Source of the DNA: Embleya sp040629175
Lineage (GTDB): Bacteria; Actinomycetota; Actinomycetes; Streptomycetales; Streptomycetaceae
Assembly (NCBI RefSeq): GCF_040629175.1
Contig: NZ_JBEXUX010000020.1
Coordinates: 81,855-145,854, forward strand
DNA length: 64,000 nucleotides
Direction: 5' to 3'
The position numbers were made by a program, and so were the translations under genes. The notes beneath the pieces were generated by a model. It did no database searches. It was not told the DNA's origin and saw only the letters and a list, made by a program, of their open reading frames with translations. The stretch's first letter is position 1; each line of letters begins with the position of its first letter. Of this stretch, positions 50,901-59,664 are shown piece by piece.

Positions 50901-53067
50901 GAAACAGCGTCTCGGCCAACGCGACGCGATACCCCTCGTGGTCGGGGAACGCCTCCCGGCACGCCTGCCAGTGCTCGCGCGCGAGCGCGTGATCCCCGGC
51001 GTCCAGCGCGGCACGGGCCAGCAGATCGCGCGCGGTGGCCACATTGTGCGTCCGGATCGCGTCGTTGACCCCGCCCGGCGCCGCCCACAACTCGTCCGCC
51101 CGCTCGACCCGGCCCAGTCGGGCGTAACCCAGGGCCAGATGGAAGCGCGCCGCGCCGGTCGGCTCGGTCCGCACCGGCGCCAGCACCTCGATCCCCTCCG
51201 CGAGCCGGCCCGCCGCGATCCGGGCCGCGCCCAGGCGCACCACGCCCGGCGTCCAGTCCGGCCGATCCGCCAACCCGCTCTCGTACGCCTCGGCGGCGCC
51301 CGGATGCTCGCCGGCGTGCTCGCGCACCAGACCCAGTCCGAAACGGGCCGGCACGTACCCCGGGTCGAGCCGCGCGGCGATCTCGAACTCGCGCCGGGCC
51401 AGCGTCCATTCGTCCTCCAGCACGGCCAGCGTCCCACGCGAGTAGTGCGCCCGCGGATCGCCCGGCGCGGCGGCCACCGCGGCCTCCGCGTCGGCCCGCG
51501 CCGCGCCCAGATCCCCCTCGTCCCGATAGGCGATGCCCCGGAACAACAACGCCTCGGCGGCCAACGGCGAATCGTCGTCCACCCGGTCCAACACGCGCCA
51601 GAACGAGGCGATCGCGTCCTGCCGCCGCTCGTCCCGCAAACGCACGCACGCCTGCCGATGATGCGCGAGCGCACTGTCGTCGCCCGCCGCGATCGCCGCC
51701 GAGAACGCCGCGTCGGCCGACCGGAGTTCGTCGGCCGCGCTGTAGGCGCGGGCGAGCAGATGGTGCTGCGCCGCGGTGCGCTCGCGGACCTCGGCCAGGT
51801 GCACCACCGCACGCGCCGCGTCGCCCTGCTCGAACAGCGCGCGGCCCAGCCCGAACCGGGCCCGCGCGTGCCCGGGTTCGGCGGCCACCACACGCTCGAA
51901 GCAGGGTGCTGCCGCCGCGAAGTCCTCGTCCTGGTCGTGCAGGATGCCCAGGGTCAGGTTGGCCGCGAGGTGCCGGGGTTGCTTCGCCAGCACCCGTCGC
52001 AACACCGGGAAGGCCCCGTCCCGTTCCCCCCGGGCCAGCGTGAGCGTCACGAATTCCATTTGTACGTCCGCGTGTTCGGGCAGCAGGTCGGCCGCCCGGC
52101 GCAGCGGCTCCAGGGCGGCCGCGTCCCGGCCGAGCGCGTGCTGGGCGCGGCCCAGCCCGAGCCAGCCCTGCGCGTGGGAGGGGGCCAGCGTGCAGGTGCG
52201 GGTGAGCAGGGCCACGGCGGCTTCCAGCGCCGCGTCCCGGGACACCTTGTCGGCGGGCTTGCGGCGCAGATGGGTCAGTGCCATCGCGTACAGCACCTCG
52301 GGCCGCTCCGGCTCGATGGTCAGCGAGCGTTCGAACGCCGCGAGCGCCTCGTCCGGCCGCCCGGCGTCGCGGTGCAGCCTGCCCAGCTCGTAGCCGGTGG
52401 CCGCGCGCGCCACGAGCCGGTCGGCGCGCTCGAACGCGGCGATCGCCTCGGCCGGCCGACCGAGGTCGCGCAGCGCGCAGGCACGGGCGTACACCGCCCA
52501 TTCCAGCCGAGGTGCTCCCGCCTCGATCCGACCCGCGAGCTCCTCGACCGCGACCAGCGCCTCCCTGGACAGGCCGACGGCGACCACGCACCTGGCCTCC
52601 AGGAAGTCGTAGGCGAGATGGTCGGGGTCGGTGTCGGTGCGGGTGACCAGGTCCACGCAGATGGCGATGTCCAGCGCGTCCGGTCCCGGCCGCCGGGTCG
52701 CCTCGGCGGCGGTCAGCTCCAGCGCGGCGGCGGGCAGCGCGGTCAGCGCGAACGCGGTGCGGAACGCGGCGATCGCGTCCGTCGAGCGGCCCTGGCGGCC
52801 GGCCACCTCGCCGAGTCCGATCAACGCCCGGCCGCGGGTGCCGGTGAGCGTGTCCGGGGTGCCGGGCCGGACCAGCGCGTCCGCGACACGTCGATAGCCG
52901 CGCTCGGCCGCGGCGAGCCGGCCTGCCCGGTGCGCGGCCTCGGCCTGGGTCAACAGGGTGTCGGCGCGGGCCGCGATCGAGGCGGGGCCTCGACGAATAC
53001 CGAACCACATCAGGGCGGCCACCAAGGCGATGAGGGCCGCGACGGCGGCGAGTAGCGGGACCGTCAT
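47995..53067 (-). CDS. Giant membrane-anchored TPR protein with embedded zinc-finger-like segment
   Basis: 1690 residues. An N-terminal membrane helix (VPLLAAVAALIALVAALMWF, about 2-22) is followed by tetratricopeptide units across almost the whole length (for example AERGYRRVADAL, GLGEVAGRQGRSTDAIAAFR, AIEVLTRALGEYEEPRLRDA). At about residues 853-905 the solenoid is interrupted by a Cys/His cluster (CETAGCATSARAACGQCGRA, YCADH, CGGC) that looks like a zinc finger. The C-terminus ends in ...GYY. ATG 53067 is chosen; GTG 53079 adds four residues. No enzyme domain is visible. It is followed by a J-like gene; together they suggest a large protein-binding scaffold at the membrane. Confidence 0.85.
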   Translation of the reverse strand: MTVPLLAAVAALIALVAALMWFGIRRGPASIAARADTLLTQAEAAHRAGRLAAAERGYRRVADALVRPGTPDTLTGTRGRALIGLGEVAGRQGRSTDAIAAFRTAFALTALPAAALELTAAEATRRPGPDALDIAICVDLVTRTDTDPDHLAYDFLEARCVVAVGLSREALVAVEELAGRIEAGAPRLEWAVYARACALRDLGRPAEAIAAFERADRLVARAATGYELGRLHRDAGRPDEALAAFERSLTIEPERPEVLYAMALTHLRRKPADKVSRDAALEAAVALLTRTCTLAPSHAQGWLGLGRAQHALGRDAAALEPLRRAADLLPEHADVQMEFVTLTLARGERDGAFPVLRRVLAKQPRHLAANLTLGILHDQDEDFAAAAPCFERVVAAEPGHARARFGLGRALFEQGDAARAVVHLAEVRERTAAQHHLLARAYSAADELRSADAAFSAAIAAGDDSALAHHRQACVRLRDERRQDAIASFWRVLDRVDDDSPLAAEALLFRGIAYRDEGDLGAARADAEAAVAAAPGDPRAHYSRGTLAVLEDEWTLARREFEIAARLDPGYVPARFGLGLVREHAGEHPGAAEAYESGLADRPDWTPGVVRLGAARIAAGRLAEGIEVLAPVRTEPTGAARFHLALGYARLGRVERADELWAAPGGVNDAIRTHNVATARDLLARAALDAGDHALAREHWQACREAFPDHEGYRVALAETLFREGAELLRFGRDRGAPLQSARDRLGAAVALVPGDRRIRVHLAIAALYAGEPAVAVRLSAALDPVADPRVGHLAPLARLALGAGTVPLGALAEAEPAAWAVRGMHAARGRRWGDAAEAYRQALVVPGPPEPDPQAAICETAGCATSARAACGQCGRAYCADHGVPAGPGGTGAAGDALPARCGGCVDAMLAALTACAHRAGTSEAAEVELIRWARGGDRTSAHHLLALLRAQRGDHDAAAAGLEQLLAGPGASDEGRLIAARVYVHRAAVHSADLVAAAADVERAARLVPELPQVRRARPLLRSWQALAHARADRHDASIAIRLDLERAVPTDVRNLQCLALSALRAGSAGDAGQTAAMWQLVCGTWAAVLYSPRFWIDLEARTGREISDERIDTARTGQIERVHRELRERAERSEGPVAALYRELAQRWALEVAATERVARTEPAPASIACGPLFLARVADPEHGSPAGRELAAAVSAAVDPHTAELLGPLGVYHHLIDAGRFDEAITGLTALAGLAGPAATPGVAALLARAHLARARDLAERAEWAPALACLEQAAPIPADATRLAAEVGVRAAQAALAADPHEHTEAARLLERAWALAPDGPGLREALAGAYAQLARQAHEGKLYRDAIALVRRALELTPQDESVRALAAGALRGLVMELLARNTDAAVAEAVVAMREAYALDPGEAGRIGLTNALFLSAERLALRGGAREQAVAAMREALELADAGGGPERSAEGSSDSGAPESVAASGPAIPGASIVGSSIAAEARRRVAALLVDAAQTRERDDDFDRAIDLLEEARHYGDDPPTRRALAFNHYYARHYEVAEELLRHEIAGGLEIESLREAWIVVVVDRAYDLLAKGGAYEAIEVLTRALGEYEEPRLRDALVAVYLREERYQDAIRTLEAIPLTPENSVLLALALHNEGVRQANMGHNHTALVHLERANEYHPTDGTREILDEIRARIHGYY

Positions 53068-53281
53068 CGGGCGGCCCACGGGGTATGTCGAACTTTGTCG
53101 ATCAACGGGTCCCCCGACCGTTCATCCCAACAACACCGTGCATGCAGATATCGAGCGCTCATGCTAGAACACCGATCCTCCGACTTTCAGGTGCCTGGTG
53201 GGCCCGGCTTGGGCAAAATCACGCCGCGCGCCGCCCCGGCGCCGTCGGGGCGGCGGCCGGTGCCGACTACGCTCGGTGGCC

Positions 53282-53845
53282 ATGACCACCACACCGCCCC
53301 CGGATCGACCGACCGAACAGGATTTCCGCCGGCTGTTGGAGCACACCGGTGCCGAGATCACCCCCGGGCTGACCTCGGACGAGCTCGATTCGGTGGAAAC
53401 GCGGTTCGATATCCGGTTCGCCGCCGATCACCGTCTGTTGTTGTCGGCCGGCCTGCCGATCGGGAAGGGTTGGCCGAATTGGCGCGATGGCAACGCGCGC
53501 GGCCTCAAGGCCCAACTGGGCTGGCCGGCCGAGGGCGTGCTGTACGACGTGGAGCACAACGCGTTCTGGCCGGCGGCGTGGGGGGCCCGCCCGGCGCAGC
53601 TTCGGCACGCGCTCAAGTCGGCGCGCTACCAGCTCGCGCGGGTGCCGACGATGGTCCCGGTATTCGGCCATCGTTACCTGCCCGGCATCGCGGGGCAGTG
53701 GGACCACCCGGTGTTGTCCATGATGCAGACCGACATCGTGGTCTACGGCGCCAACCTGGCCAACTACCTCGCGGTGGAGTTCGCCGACGGCAGCCCCGAA
53801 CACGCACCGGTGACCGTGCCGTTCTGGTGCGACCTGGTCTCCTGA
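53282..53845 (+). CDS. SMI1/KNR4 (SUKH) family protein
   Basis: 187 residues of the SUKH superfamily, many of which are immunity proteins of polymorphic toxins, others regulatory. Signature: LTSDELDSVETRFDIRFAAD followed by LLLSAGLPIGKGWPNWR (about 30-75), then GVLYDVEHNAFWP and GHRYLPGIAGQWDHPVLSMM. Start ATG 53282. It is divergent from the giant TPR gene with a 214-base gap. No toxin gene is adjacent, so an orphan immunity or housekeeping role remains open. Confidence 0.85.
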   Translation: MTTTPPPDRPTEQDFRRLLEHTGAEITPGLTSDELDSVETRFDIRFAADHRLLLSAGLPIGKGWPNWRDGNARGLKAQLGWPAEGVLYDVEHNAFWPAAWGARPAQLRHALKSARYQLARVPTMVPVFGHRYLPGIAGQWDHPVLSMMQTDIVVYGANLANYLAVEFADGSPEHAPVTVPFWCDLVS

Positions 53846-53895
53846 GCGGACCCGCCCGGCGCGCCCCGGCGCGGTGAACGCGGGCCGCGTCGGCC

Positions 53896-54858
53896 TCAGT
53901 CGGTGAGCCGGGTGTGATCGGCGTCCGGCAGCCAGTCCCGGGTCGGGTCGTGGTCGAGCCAGCGTTCGCGGGCGCCGATCCGGCCGAACTCGCGTAGCAG
54001 GTACGCCATTTGCGGGTGAGGGCGATCCGCGTTCCACAGCAGCGACCAGGCGTACAGCGGGGTGGGCTCGACCAGCGGGATGGAGCGCACCGCACGGGCG
54101 GCGGCGGGCAGCGCATGGTCGGCGGGCAGCAGCGCAAAGCACGTGGGGTCGGTACGCAACCGGTCGACGAAGTGCTCCAGGCCCAGGTTGGGCCCGGTGG
54201 CCCACTCGGTGATCCCGAACGTGTCGGCGAAACGTTTCAGGAAGTCGAGCCGGTCCACCGCCGCCGGGCACCACAACACACTGTCGCGCAGATCGCTCGG
54301 GCGCAGCGTGTCGGCGCCGGCCAGCGGGTGGCCGATCCCGACCACGGCGTCCACCGGTTCCAGCCGGACCAGCCGATGGGTCAGCCCGTGCGGTGTGCCG
54401 CCCGGCAGCGGATGCACCCGGCCGAAGCCCGTGTCCACGTCGCCCCGCACGATCGCGGCGGCGACGGTGGGCAGATCGCGGCCCGCGCCCGGTTCCAGGT
54501 CCAGCTCCGGCGCGGCCTCGATCACCCGGGCGAGCGTGCGCATCGGCGCGTACAGGTGACCCCACACGTCCAGTCGCACGCCGGGCCGCGCCTGTCGGAG
54601 CGCGTCGACCGCGAGGTCGGCGGCGGCCAGTGCCCGGCGGGCCGGTTCCAGGAAGCGGGCCCCGGCCTCGGTCGGGGCCACCCCTCGACCACCCTTGCCG
54701 CCCCGGTCCACCAGCGCGACGCCCAGCTCGTTCTCCAGTCGGGCCAGCCGCTTGGACAGCGCCTGCTGGCTGATCGCCAACTGCTCGGCGGCCCGGCCGA
54801 AGTGCCGCAGTTCGGCCACGGCGACGAAGGAACGAACCCGGGCGAGGTCGAGATCCAT
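53896..54858 (-). CDS. LysR-family regulator
   Basis: 320 residues. The N-terminal winged HTH is at about 2-62 (LARVRSFVAVAELRHFGRAA, LAISQQALSKRLARLENELG) and a periplasmic-binding-like effector domain spans about 90-300. ATG 54858 begins right at the HTH; GTG/ATG upstream would add only a few residues. It is divergent from a quinone-oxidoreductase-like gene with a perfect operator-like inverted repeat 16 bases upstream of its start, so it most likely controls that gene and itself. Confidence 0.9.
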   Translation of the reverse strand: MDLDLARVRSFVAVAELRHFGRAAEQLAISQQALSKRLARLENELGVALVDRGGKGGRGVAPTEAGARFLEPARRALAAADLAVDALRQARPGVRLDVWGHLYAPMRTLARVIEAAPELDLEPGAGRDLPTVAAAIVRGDVDTGFGRVHPLPGGTPHGLTHRLVRLEPVDAVVGIGHPLAGADTLRPSDLRDSVLWCPAAVDRLDFLKRFADTFGITEWATGPNLGLEHFVDRLRTDPTCFALLPADHALPAAARAVRSIPLVEPTPLYAWSLLWNADRPHPQMAYLLREFGRIGARERWLDHDPTRDWLPDADHTRLTD

Positions 54859-54873
54859 GCCGCCCACCATAGG

Positions 54874-54892
54874 TGACAACCAAAGGTTGTCA
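54874..54892. promoter_or_regulatory. Candidate LysR operator
   Basis: TGACAACC-AAA-GGTTGTCA, a perfect 8-bp inverted repeat that fits the T-N11-A pattern of LysR sites, 16 bases upstream of the LysR start and 152 bases upstream of the divergent oxidoreductase. Confidence 0.65.
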
Positions 54893-55043
54893 GTGCTGCC
54901 GGTCGGTTGTTGGACCCGGGTTCGGCTGTGGACGTTTCCTTGATCCCGACGGGGACGCCGAGCGGCGCACCCGGCCGGCCGACTCGGCCGGCGCACTCGC
55001 GCGGCCGGCCCGGAACCGAACACCCGATCCAGGAGCACCCCGA

Positions 55044-55964
55044 ATGAAGGCGTTGACACCGACCGGAGCGACCGACACGTGGGTCGCCCACGAGGACGTA
55101 CCGCAGCCGCGCCCGGGTCCGGACGAGGCGCTGGTCAAGGTCGAGGCGTTCGCGGTCAACCGAGGCGAGACCTTCCTGCTGGAGCACCCGCGCCCGGGAC
55201 ACCGACCGGGCAAGGACGTCGCGGGCCTGGTGGTCCAGGCGGCGGCGGACGGATCGGGGCCCGCGGCGTGCACGCGGGTGGTCGGGCACCCGATGGCCGG
55301 CGGTTGGGCCGAGTACGTGGCCGTCCCCACGTCCGCGCTCGCGCCGATCCCCGAGTCGGTTTCCGCCGTCCGGGCCGCGGCGCTGCCGCTGGCCGGGTTG
55401 ACCGCGCTGCGGCTGTTGCGCACGGCGGGACCGGTCGCGGGCCGTCGGCTGCTGCTGACCGGGGCGTCCGGCGGGGTCGGCCACTACTTCACCGAACTCG
55501 CGGCCGGCGCCGGTGCCGAGGTCACCGCGGTCACCCGGTCGCCGGAGCGGGGTCGGCGGCTGATCGAACTGGGCGCGACCGGGGTCGTGCACGATCTCGA
55601 CGACGCGGTCGGTCCCTACGACGTCGTGCTCGAATCGACCGGCGGCACCGAACTGCCCCGAGCGTTGGTCCGGTTGCGTCGACGCGGGCTGTTGATCTGG
55701 TTCGGCCAGGCCAGTCGCACGCCGATCACCCTCGACTTCTTCGATCTGTTCGCCGGGCCCGAATCGGCGACGCTGCGGCACTTCCACTACCTGGACTTCG
55801 ACACCCCGTACGCGACCGATCTCGCCACGCTGGTCCGCCTGGTCGACGGAGGGCGGCTGCATCCGGAGGTCGATCGGATCGCCGACTGGTCCGAAACCGG
55901 ATCGATCCTCACCGCGCTGCGCGAACGCCGGGTGCGCGGCAAGGCCGTACTGACCATTTCCTGA
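55044..55964 (+). CDS. Zinc-independent MDR family oxidoreductase (quinone oxidoreductase-like)
   Basis: 306-residue medium-chain dehydrogenase/reductase, NADPH-dependent. The catalytic domain (about 1-120) lacks the zinc-binding Cys/His set, and the Rossmann domain (about 125-250) has LLTGASGGVGHYFTELAAGA as the nucleotide loop. Motif VNRGETFLLEHPRPG resembles quinone oxidoreductases. ATG 55044 follows CAGGAG by about nine bases. It is divergent from a LysR gene that probably regulates it and starts a run of three co-oriented genes. Substrate may be a quinone or enone. Confidence 0.88.
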   Translation: MKALTPTGATDTWVAHEDVPQPRPGPDEALVKVEAFAVNRGETFLLEHPRPGHRPGKDVAGLVVQAAADGSGPAACTRVVGHPMAGGWAEYVAVPTSALAPIPESVSAVRAAALPLAGLTALRLLRTAGPVAGRRLLLTGASGGVGHYFTELAAGAGAEVTAVTRSPERGRRLIELGATGVVHDLDDAVGPYDVVLESTGGTELPRALVRLRRRGLLIWFGQASRTPITLDFFDLFAGPESATLRHFHYLDFDTPYATDLATLVRLVDGGRLHPEVDRIADWSETGSILTALRERRVRGKAVLTIS

Positions 55965-56037
55965 CGCCGATCCCGATCCTGATCCGGCCTGACCCGGCTC
56001 TCCCGGGTGGGCCGACCGACACGTTTTGGAGTACGCG

Positions 56038-56472
56038 ATGAACACCACGACCACCGCCACCACCGCCGCCGCCAAGGACGTCGTCATCCGCTATGTCGAG
56101 GCCGTCGCCGAAGGCGATCTCCCAAGCATCCGGGCGAGCTTCGCCGAGGACGCCACCTGGACCTACCCCGGTGAACTGCCGATCTCCCGCACCTGGGTCG
56201 GCCGGGACACGATCGTCGACGACTTCCTCGGCGACGTCGGCGCGCTCCTGCGACCGGAGACCGTGGCGATCCGCCTGGTGTCGGTGCACGCGGACGGCGA
56301 CCGGGTGTTCGCCGAGTGGACGTCGGACGCGGTGGCGGTCACCGGCGTCGAGTACCACAACCGCTGCCTGGGGATCTTCGTGGTCGCGGACGGTCGGATC
56401 ACGTCGGTGCACGAGTACGCGGACACCGGGCACACGGCGCGCGTGCTCTTCCCGGACCACGTGGCGGCCTGA
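56038..56472 (+). CDS. SnoaL-like NTF2-fold protein
   Basis: 144-residue NTF2-superfamily (SnoaL/DUF-like) single domain: VVIRYVEAVAEGDLPSIRAS, FAEDATWTYPGELP, GRDTIVDDFLG, VHADGDRVFAEWTS and YHNRCLGIFVVADGRITSVH form the alpha-plus-beta cone. Family members include polyketide cyclases and ketosteroid isomerase relatives, often with a hydrophobic pocket. ATG 56038 has GGAG six bases upstream. It lies 73 bases after the oxidoreductase in the same direction, probably co-transcribed. Confidence 0.85.
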   Translation: MNTTTTATTAAAKDVVIRYVEAVAEGDLPSIRASFAEDATWTYPGELPISRTWVGRDTIVDDFLGDVGALLRPETVAIRLVSVHADGDRVFAEWTSDAVAVTGVEYHNRCLGIFVVADGRITSVHEYADTGHTARVLFPDHVAA

Positions 56473-56502
56473 CCTGGGCGACGTGGGCTCCGAGGCCGAG
56501 TT

Positions 56503-56569
<67 letters not shown>

Positions 56570-56625
56570 GATTTCGAGTCCGACACCGATTCCGACTCGC
56601 CAAGCAAGAGAGCGCTGCCTTCGCC

Positions 56626-57714
56626 ATGACCTCGTCTTCCGGCACCACCGTTTTCGAACTGCCCGCATTCCTTCCGCAGTTCACCGCAGGCAACCGCTCC
56701 CGGGCGATCGTGTGCGGACTCGACCCGTTCGAGTACGACCGCGTCGTCGGCGGACTCGACACCCTCCGCGACTGGCTGCCCGCGTTCCGCCGGGTCGGCG
56801 AGACGTACCGCGCGGCGGGCGAGCGGTACGCGGCGGACGGGCACATCGTGTCCGCGGGCGACGCGTTTCGTACCGCCGCCCGCTGGTTGCACTGTGCCAC
56901 CTTCCCGCCGCTCGCCGACCACACGCGCACCATCGCGGCGGCGCGCGAGGCGGATGCGGCGATGGGGCGGGCGTTCGCATACCTGGACCCGGGCGCGACG
57001 CGGATCGAGGGGGAGGGGTTCGCCGGCTGGTTGCGCCGGCCGGTCGGGGCGACCGGGCCGGCCCGGGTGGTGGTCGTGGTACCCGGCCTCAATTCCGGCA
57101 AGGAGGAGTTCCACGCCGTCGACGAAGCCCTGTTGCGGCGCGGCGTGGCGACCTTCTCCTTCGACGGGCCCGGCCAGGGCGTGCTGGTCGACACCGCGCC
57201 CCGGGCCGACTACCACCGGGTGGTCGGCCGGGTGATCGACGCCTTGGCGACCCGTACCGACCTCGACACCGGCGCCGGCGTCGGCCTGATCGGGATGAGC
57301 CTGGGCGGCTTCTACGCGATCCTGACCGCCGCGCACGAACCACGCGTGGCCGCCACCGTCGCGGTCAGCGGCCCGTACCGGCTCGATTGGGCGGAACTGC
57401 CCTTGTTCGTCCGGGAGACGCTCACCGTGCGAACCGGGTCCGTGGGCGCCGCCGAGGAGTTCGTGCGCGGCGTCGATCTGGCCGGCATCGCCTCGGGCAT
57501 CGGCACGCCGTTGTGGGTGGTCGAAGGCGACGATGACGTCACCCCCGGCGTGCTGCCGGCCGAACTCGCCGCGCACGAGGCGCCCTTGGGCGAGTCGCTG
57601 GTGCTTCCGCACGGCGATCACCTGCTGTGCAACGCCCAATCCGGCTGGGTCCCCGACACCGCCGACCGGCTCGTGGATCGACTCGTGGGTCGGCTCGGGG
57701 ATCCGCTCGGCTAG
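56626..57714 (+). CDS. Alpha/beta hydrolase, FrsA/2,6-dihydroxypseudooxynicotine-hydrolase-like
   Basis: 362 residues. An N-terminal helical cap of about 110 residues (FEYDRVVGGLDTLRDWLPAF, GHIVSAGDAFRTAARWLHCA) precedes the hydrolase core with VVVVVPGLNSGKEEFHAVDE, the nucleophile Ser in GLIGMSLGGFYA (about 226), the acid in VVEGDDDVTPG and the His in PHGDHLL. This cap-plus-core layout fits FrsA-like or pseudooxynicotine hydrolases, enzymes that cleave C-C bonds next to carbonyls. ATG 56626 directly follows the hexamer tract. The activity is inferred. Confidence 0.85.
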   Translation: MTSSSGTTVFELPAFLPQFTAGNRSRAIVCGLDPFEYDRVVGGLDTLRDWLPAFRRVGETYRAAGERYAADGHIVSAGDAFRTAARWLHCATFPPLADHTRTIAAAREADAAMGRAFAYLDPGATRIEGEGFAGWLRRPVGATGPARVVVVVPGLNSGKEEFHAVDEALLRRGVATFSFDGPGQGVLVDTAPRADYHRVVGRVIDALATRTDLDTGAGVGLIGMSLGGFYAILTAAHEPRVAATVAVSGPYRLDWAELPLFVRETLTVRTGSVGAAEEFVRGVDLAGIASGIGTPLWVVEGDDDVTPGVLPAELAAHEAPLGESLVLPHGDHLLCNAQSGWVPDTADRLVDRLVGRLGDPLG

Positions 57715-57731
57715 GGCCTGTCCGGCCGGCG

Positions 57732-58379
57732 TCAGCCGGTCAGGCCCGCGTCGTGGGCGATCAGGCCGGCCTGGGTGCGGTTGGTGCAGTCGAGTTTGGT
57801 CAGGGTGCGGGACACGTACGCCTTGACGGTCGCCTCGGTGAGGTGCAGCCGGCCGGCGATCTGCGCGTTGGACAGGCCCTCGCCGAGGCAGCCCAGGATC
57901 TCCGCCTCGCGGTCGCTGAGTTCGCGGATCGCGTGCCGGGCCGCCCGCCGCGCGTTGTCGCGGGCCGCGCTCGCGCCGATCAGATTGCGCGCGGCGGCCG
58001 GCGACAACACCGTGTTGCCGTCGGCGGCCACCCGCAGCAGCGAGACCAGGTCCTCGGGCGGGGTGTCCTTGAGCAGGAAGCCCACCGCTCCGATGTGCAG
58101 CGCGCGGAGCACGTGGTCGTCGGTGTCGATCGTGGTCAGCACGACGACCTTTGGCGGGGCGTCGAGTCGGACCATCCGGCGCAGCGCCGAGAGCCCGTCC
58201 ACGCCGGGCATGTGCAGGTCGAGCAGGACCACGTCGGGGCGGTGCCGCACCACCTGCTCCAGCGCCTCGGCGCCGTCGTACGCCTCGCCGACGATCTCGA
58301 GGTCCGGGGCGCCGCCGAGGATCGTGCGCAGGTGCGCGCAGACCATGCGTTCGTCGTCCACGAGCAGGAGTCGGATCAT
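57732..58379 (-). CDS. NarL/LuxR-type response regulator
   Basis: 215 residues. Receiver domain about 1-120 (DDERMV, phospho-acceptor Asp in VLLDLHMPGVDG, Thr in VVLTTIDTDD, Lys in FLLKDTPPEDL) and a LuxR HTH at about 148-210 (IRELSDREAEILGCLGEGLS, NAQIAGRLHLTEATVKAYVS). It is transcribed after the histidine kinase with a 4-base ATGA overlap. Function of the pair: typical NarL-type system; signal unknown. Confidence 0.93.
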   Translation of the reverse strand: MIRLLLVDDERMVCAHLRTILGGAPDLEIVGEAYDGAEALEQVVRHRPDVVLLDLHMPGVDGLSALRRMVRLDAPPKVVVLTTIDTDDHVLRALHIGAVGFLLKDTPPEDLVSLLRVAADGNTVLSPAAARNLIGASAARDNARRAARHAIRELSDREAEILGCLGEGLSNAQIAGRLHLTEATVKAYVSRTLTKLDCTNRTQAGLIAHDAGLTG

Positions 58380-59575
58380 GCGGCACCTTCGTCGAGGTCT
58401 CGGTGGATGGTCGGGGGAGCGGCGATCGGGACGTGCGCGTCCACGACGAAGCCGCCGGCGTCGTCGGGGCCCGCGTGTAGTCGGCCGCCGAGGAGTTCGA
58501 CGCGTTCGCGCAGGCCGAGCAGGCCGGTACCGCCGGTGCCGAGGTCGACGTCCGGGGGCCGTGCTCCCGCCGTGTTCGCGACGGTGACGCCGATGCCCTC
58601 GGCCGCGTGCCGAATCGACACCGCGACGTGCGCGCCGGGCGCGTGTTTGTGCACATTGGTGAGCGCTTCCTGCACCACCCGGCGCACGGTACGCACGGCG
58701 GCCGGGGCGTCGACGGCGGCCGGGGTGCCGCTCACGGTCAGCTCGATGGGTACACCGGCCGCCCGCGAATCGGCGATCAGATCGACCACGTCCACCCCGG
58801 TCGGCCCGCCGCCACGCGCGCTCGCGCCGGTCGGCGACGGGTCGTCCGGGTCACGCAGCACCGCCACCAACTCGCGCAGCTCGGCCAGCGCCTGGCAGCC
58901 GGTCAGGCGCAACTCCTCGGCGGCCGAACGCACGTTGTCGCGCTCGGCGATCGTGCGCAGCGCACCGGCCTGGAGCACCATCAGCGAGACCCGGTGGGTG
59001 ATCATGTCGTGCATCTCGCCCGCCAATCGGCGGCGCTCCTCGGCGCGCGCCTGCCGGTCGCGTTCGACCTGTTCGCGCTCGACCCGCTCGGCGCGCTCGG
59101 CCAACGCGAGCAGCAGGCCCCGGCGCGAGGCCAGGTACATGCCGAGCAGCAGCGGGGTGCCGATGGCGATGAACTCGACGACCAGGTCCGAGCCGGACTG
59201 GGTCCGCCACGGTTCGCACGTGGTCAGCGCGAGCCCGGCGGCGAGTGCCCAACCCGCGCGCCGGGTCGGGGCGTACGCCCCGAGCGCGTAGGCGGAGAAG
59301 GGCCCGGCCAGGACCGGCCAGCCGAGCGAGAGGGCGAACACGACCCCGGCCGAGACGAGCGGCCGGCGCCGCCGCAACACCAGGGCGAGGCCGGCGGCGA
59401 CCTGGACCAGGATCCCCCACCACGGCACATCGCTCGGCGTATGCCACCCGTCGGCGTCCAGCGGCCCGAGCGCGCGCAGCAACCCGGACAGGGCGGCGAC
59501 CGACGCGGCGAGCAGGACGTCGAACACGACGGCGCGGGGTATCGACGCGGCGGGTGGGCGACGCACGTTCGGCAC
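58376..59575 (-). CDS. NarL-partner sensor histidine kinase
   Basis: 399 residues. Several membrane helices (about residues 14-170; VVFDVLLAASVAALSGLLRA, WGILVQVAAGLALVLRRRRP, GWALAAGLALTTCEP) precede a HisKA_3 dimerisation helix (RRRLAGEMHDMITHRVSLMV, His in MHDMITH) and an HATPase_c domain with QEALTNVHKHAPGA and GLLGLRERVELLGG. The start is uncertain: GTG 59575, GTG 59566 or TTG 59584 all fit, and none has a strong ribosome site. It overlaps the response regulator downstream (ATGA). Confidence 0.88.
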   Translation of the reverse strand: MPNVRRPPAASIPRAVVFDVLLAASVAALSGLLRALGPLDADGWHTPSDVPWWGILVQVAAGLALVLRRRRPLVSAGVVFALSLGWPVLAGPFSAYALGAYAPTRRAGWALAAGLALTTCEPWRTQSGSDLVVEFIAIGTPLLLGMYLASRRGLLLALAERAERVEREQVERDRQARAEERRRLAGEMHDMITHRVSLMVLQAGALRTIAERDNVRSAAEELRLTGCQALAELRELVAVLRDPDDPSPTGASARGGGPTGVDVVDLIADSRAAGVPIELTVSGTPAAVDAPAAVRTVRRVVQEALTNVHKHAPGAHVAVSIRHAAEGIGVTVANTAGARPPDVDLGTGGTGLLGLRERVELLGGRLHAGPDDAGGFVVDAHVPIAAPPTIHRDLDEGAA

Positions 59576-59664
59576 GTCCGTCAAGGTACCGGCACCGGTC
59601 CAGCGGTCCGGCCAGTCAGCGGGCGGGCCGACCGCGAGCCGGGCCCGGGGGATCCGGCGCATCC

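Noticed and set aside
47962..53055. 1697-residue plus-strand open frame opposite the TPR gene
   Set aside because: Shadow frame with Arg/Gly/Gln-rich low-complexity content; the minus strand has regular TPR repeats with normal codon use.
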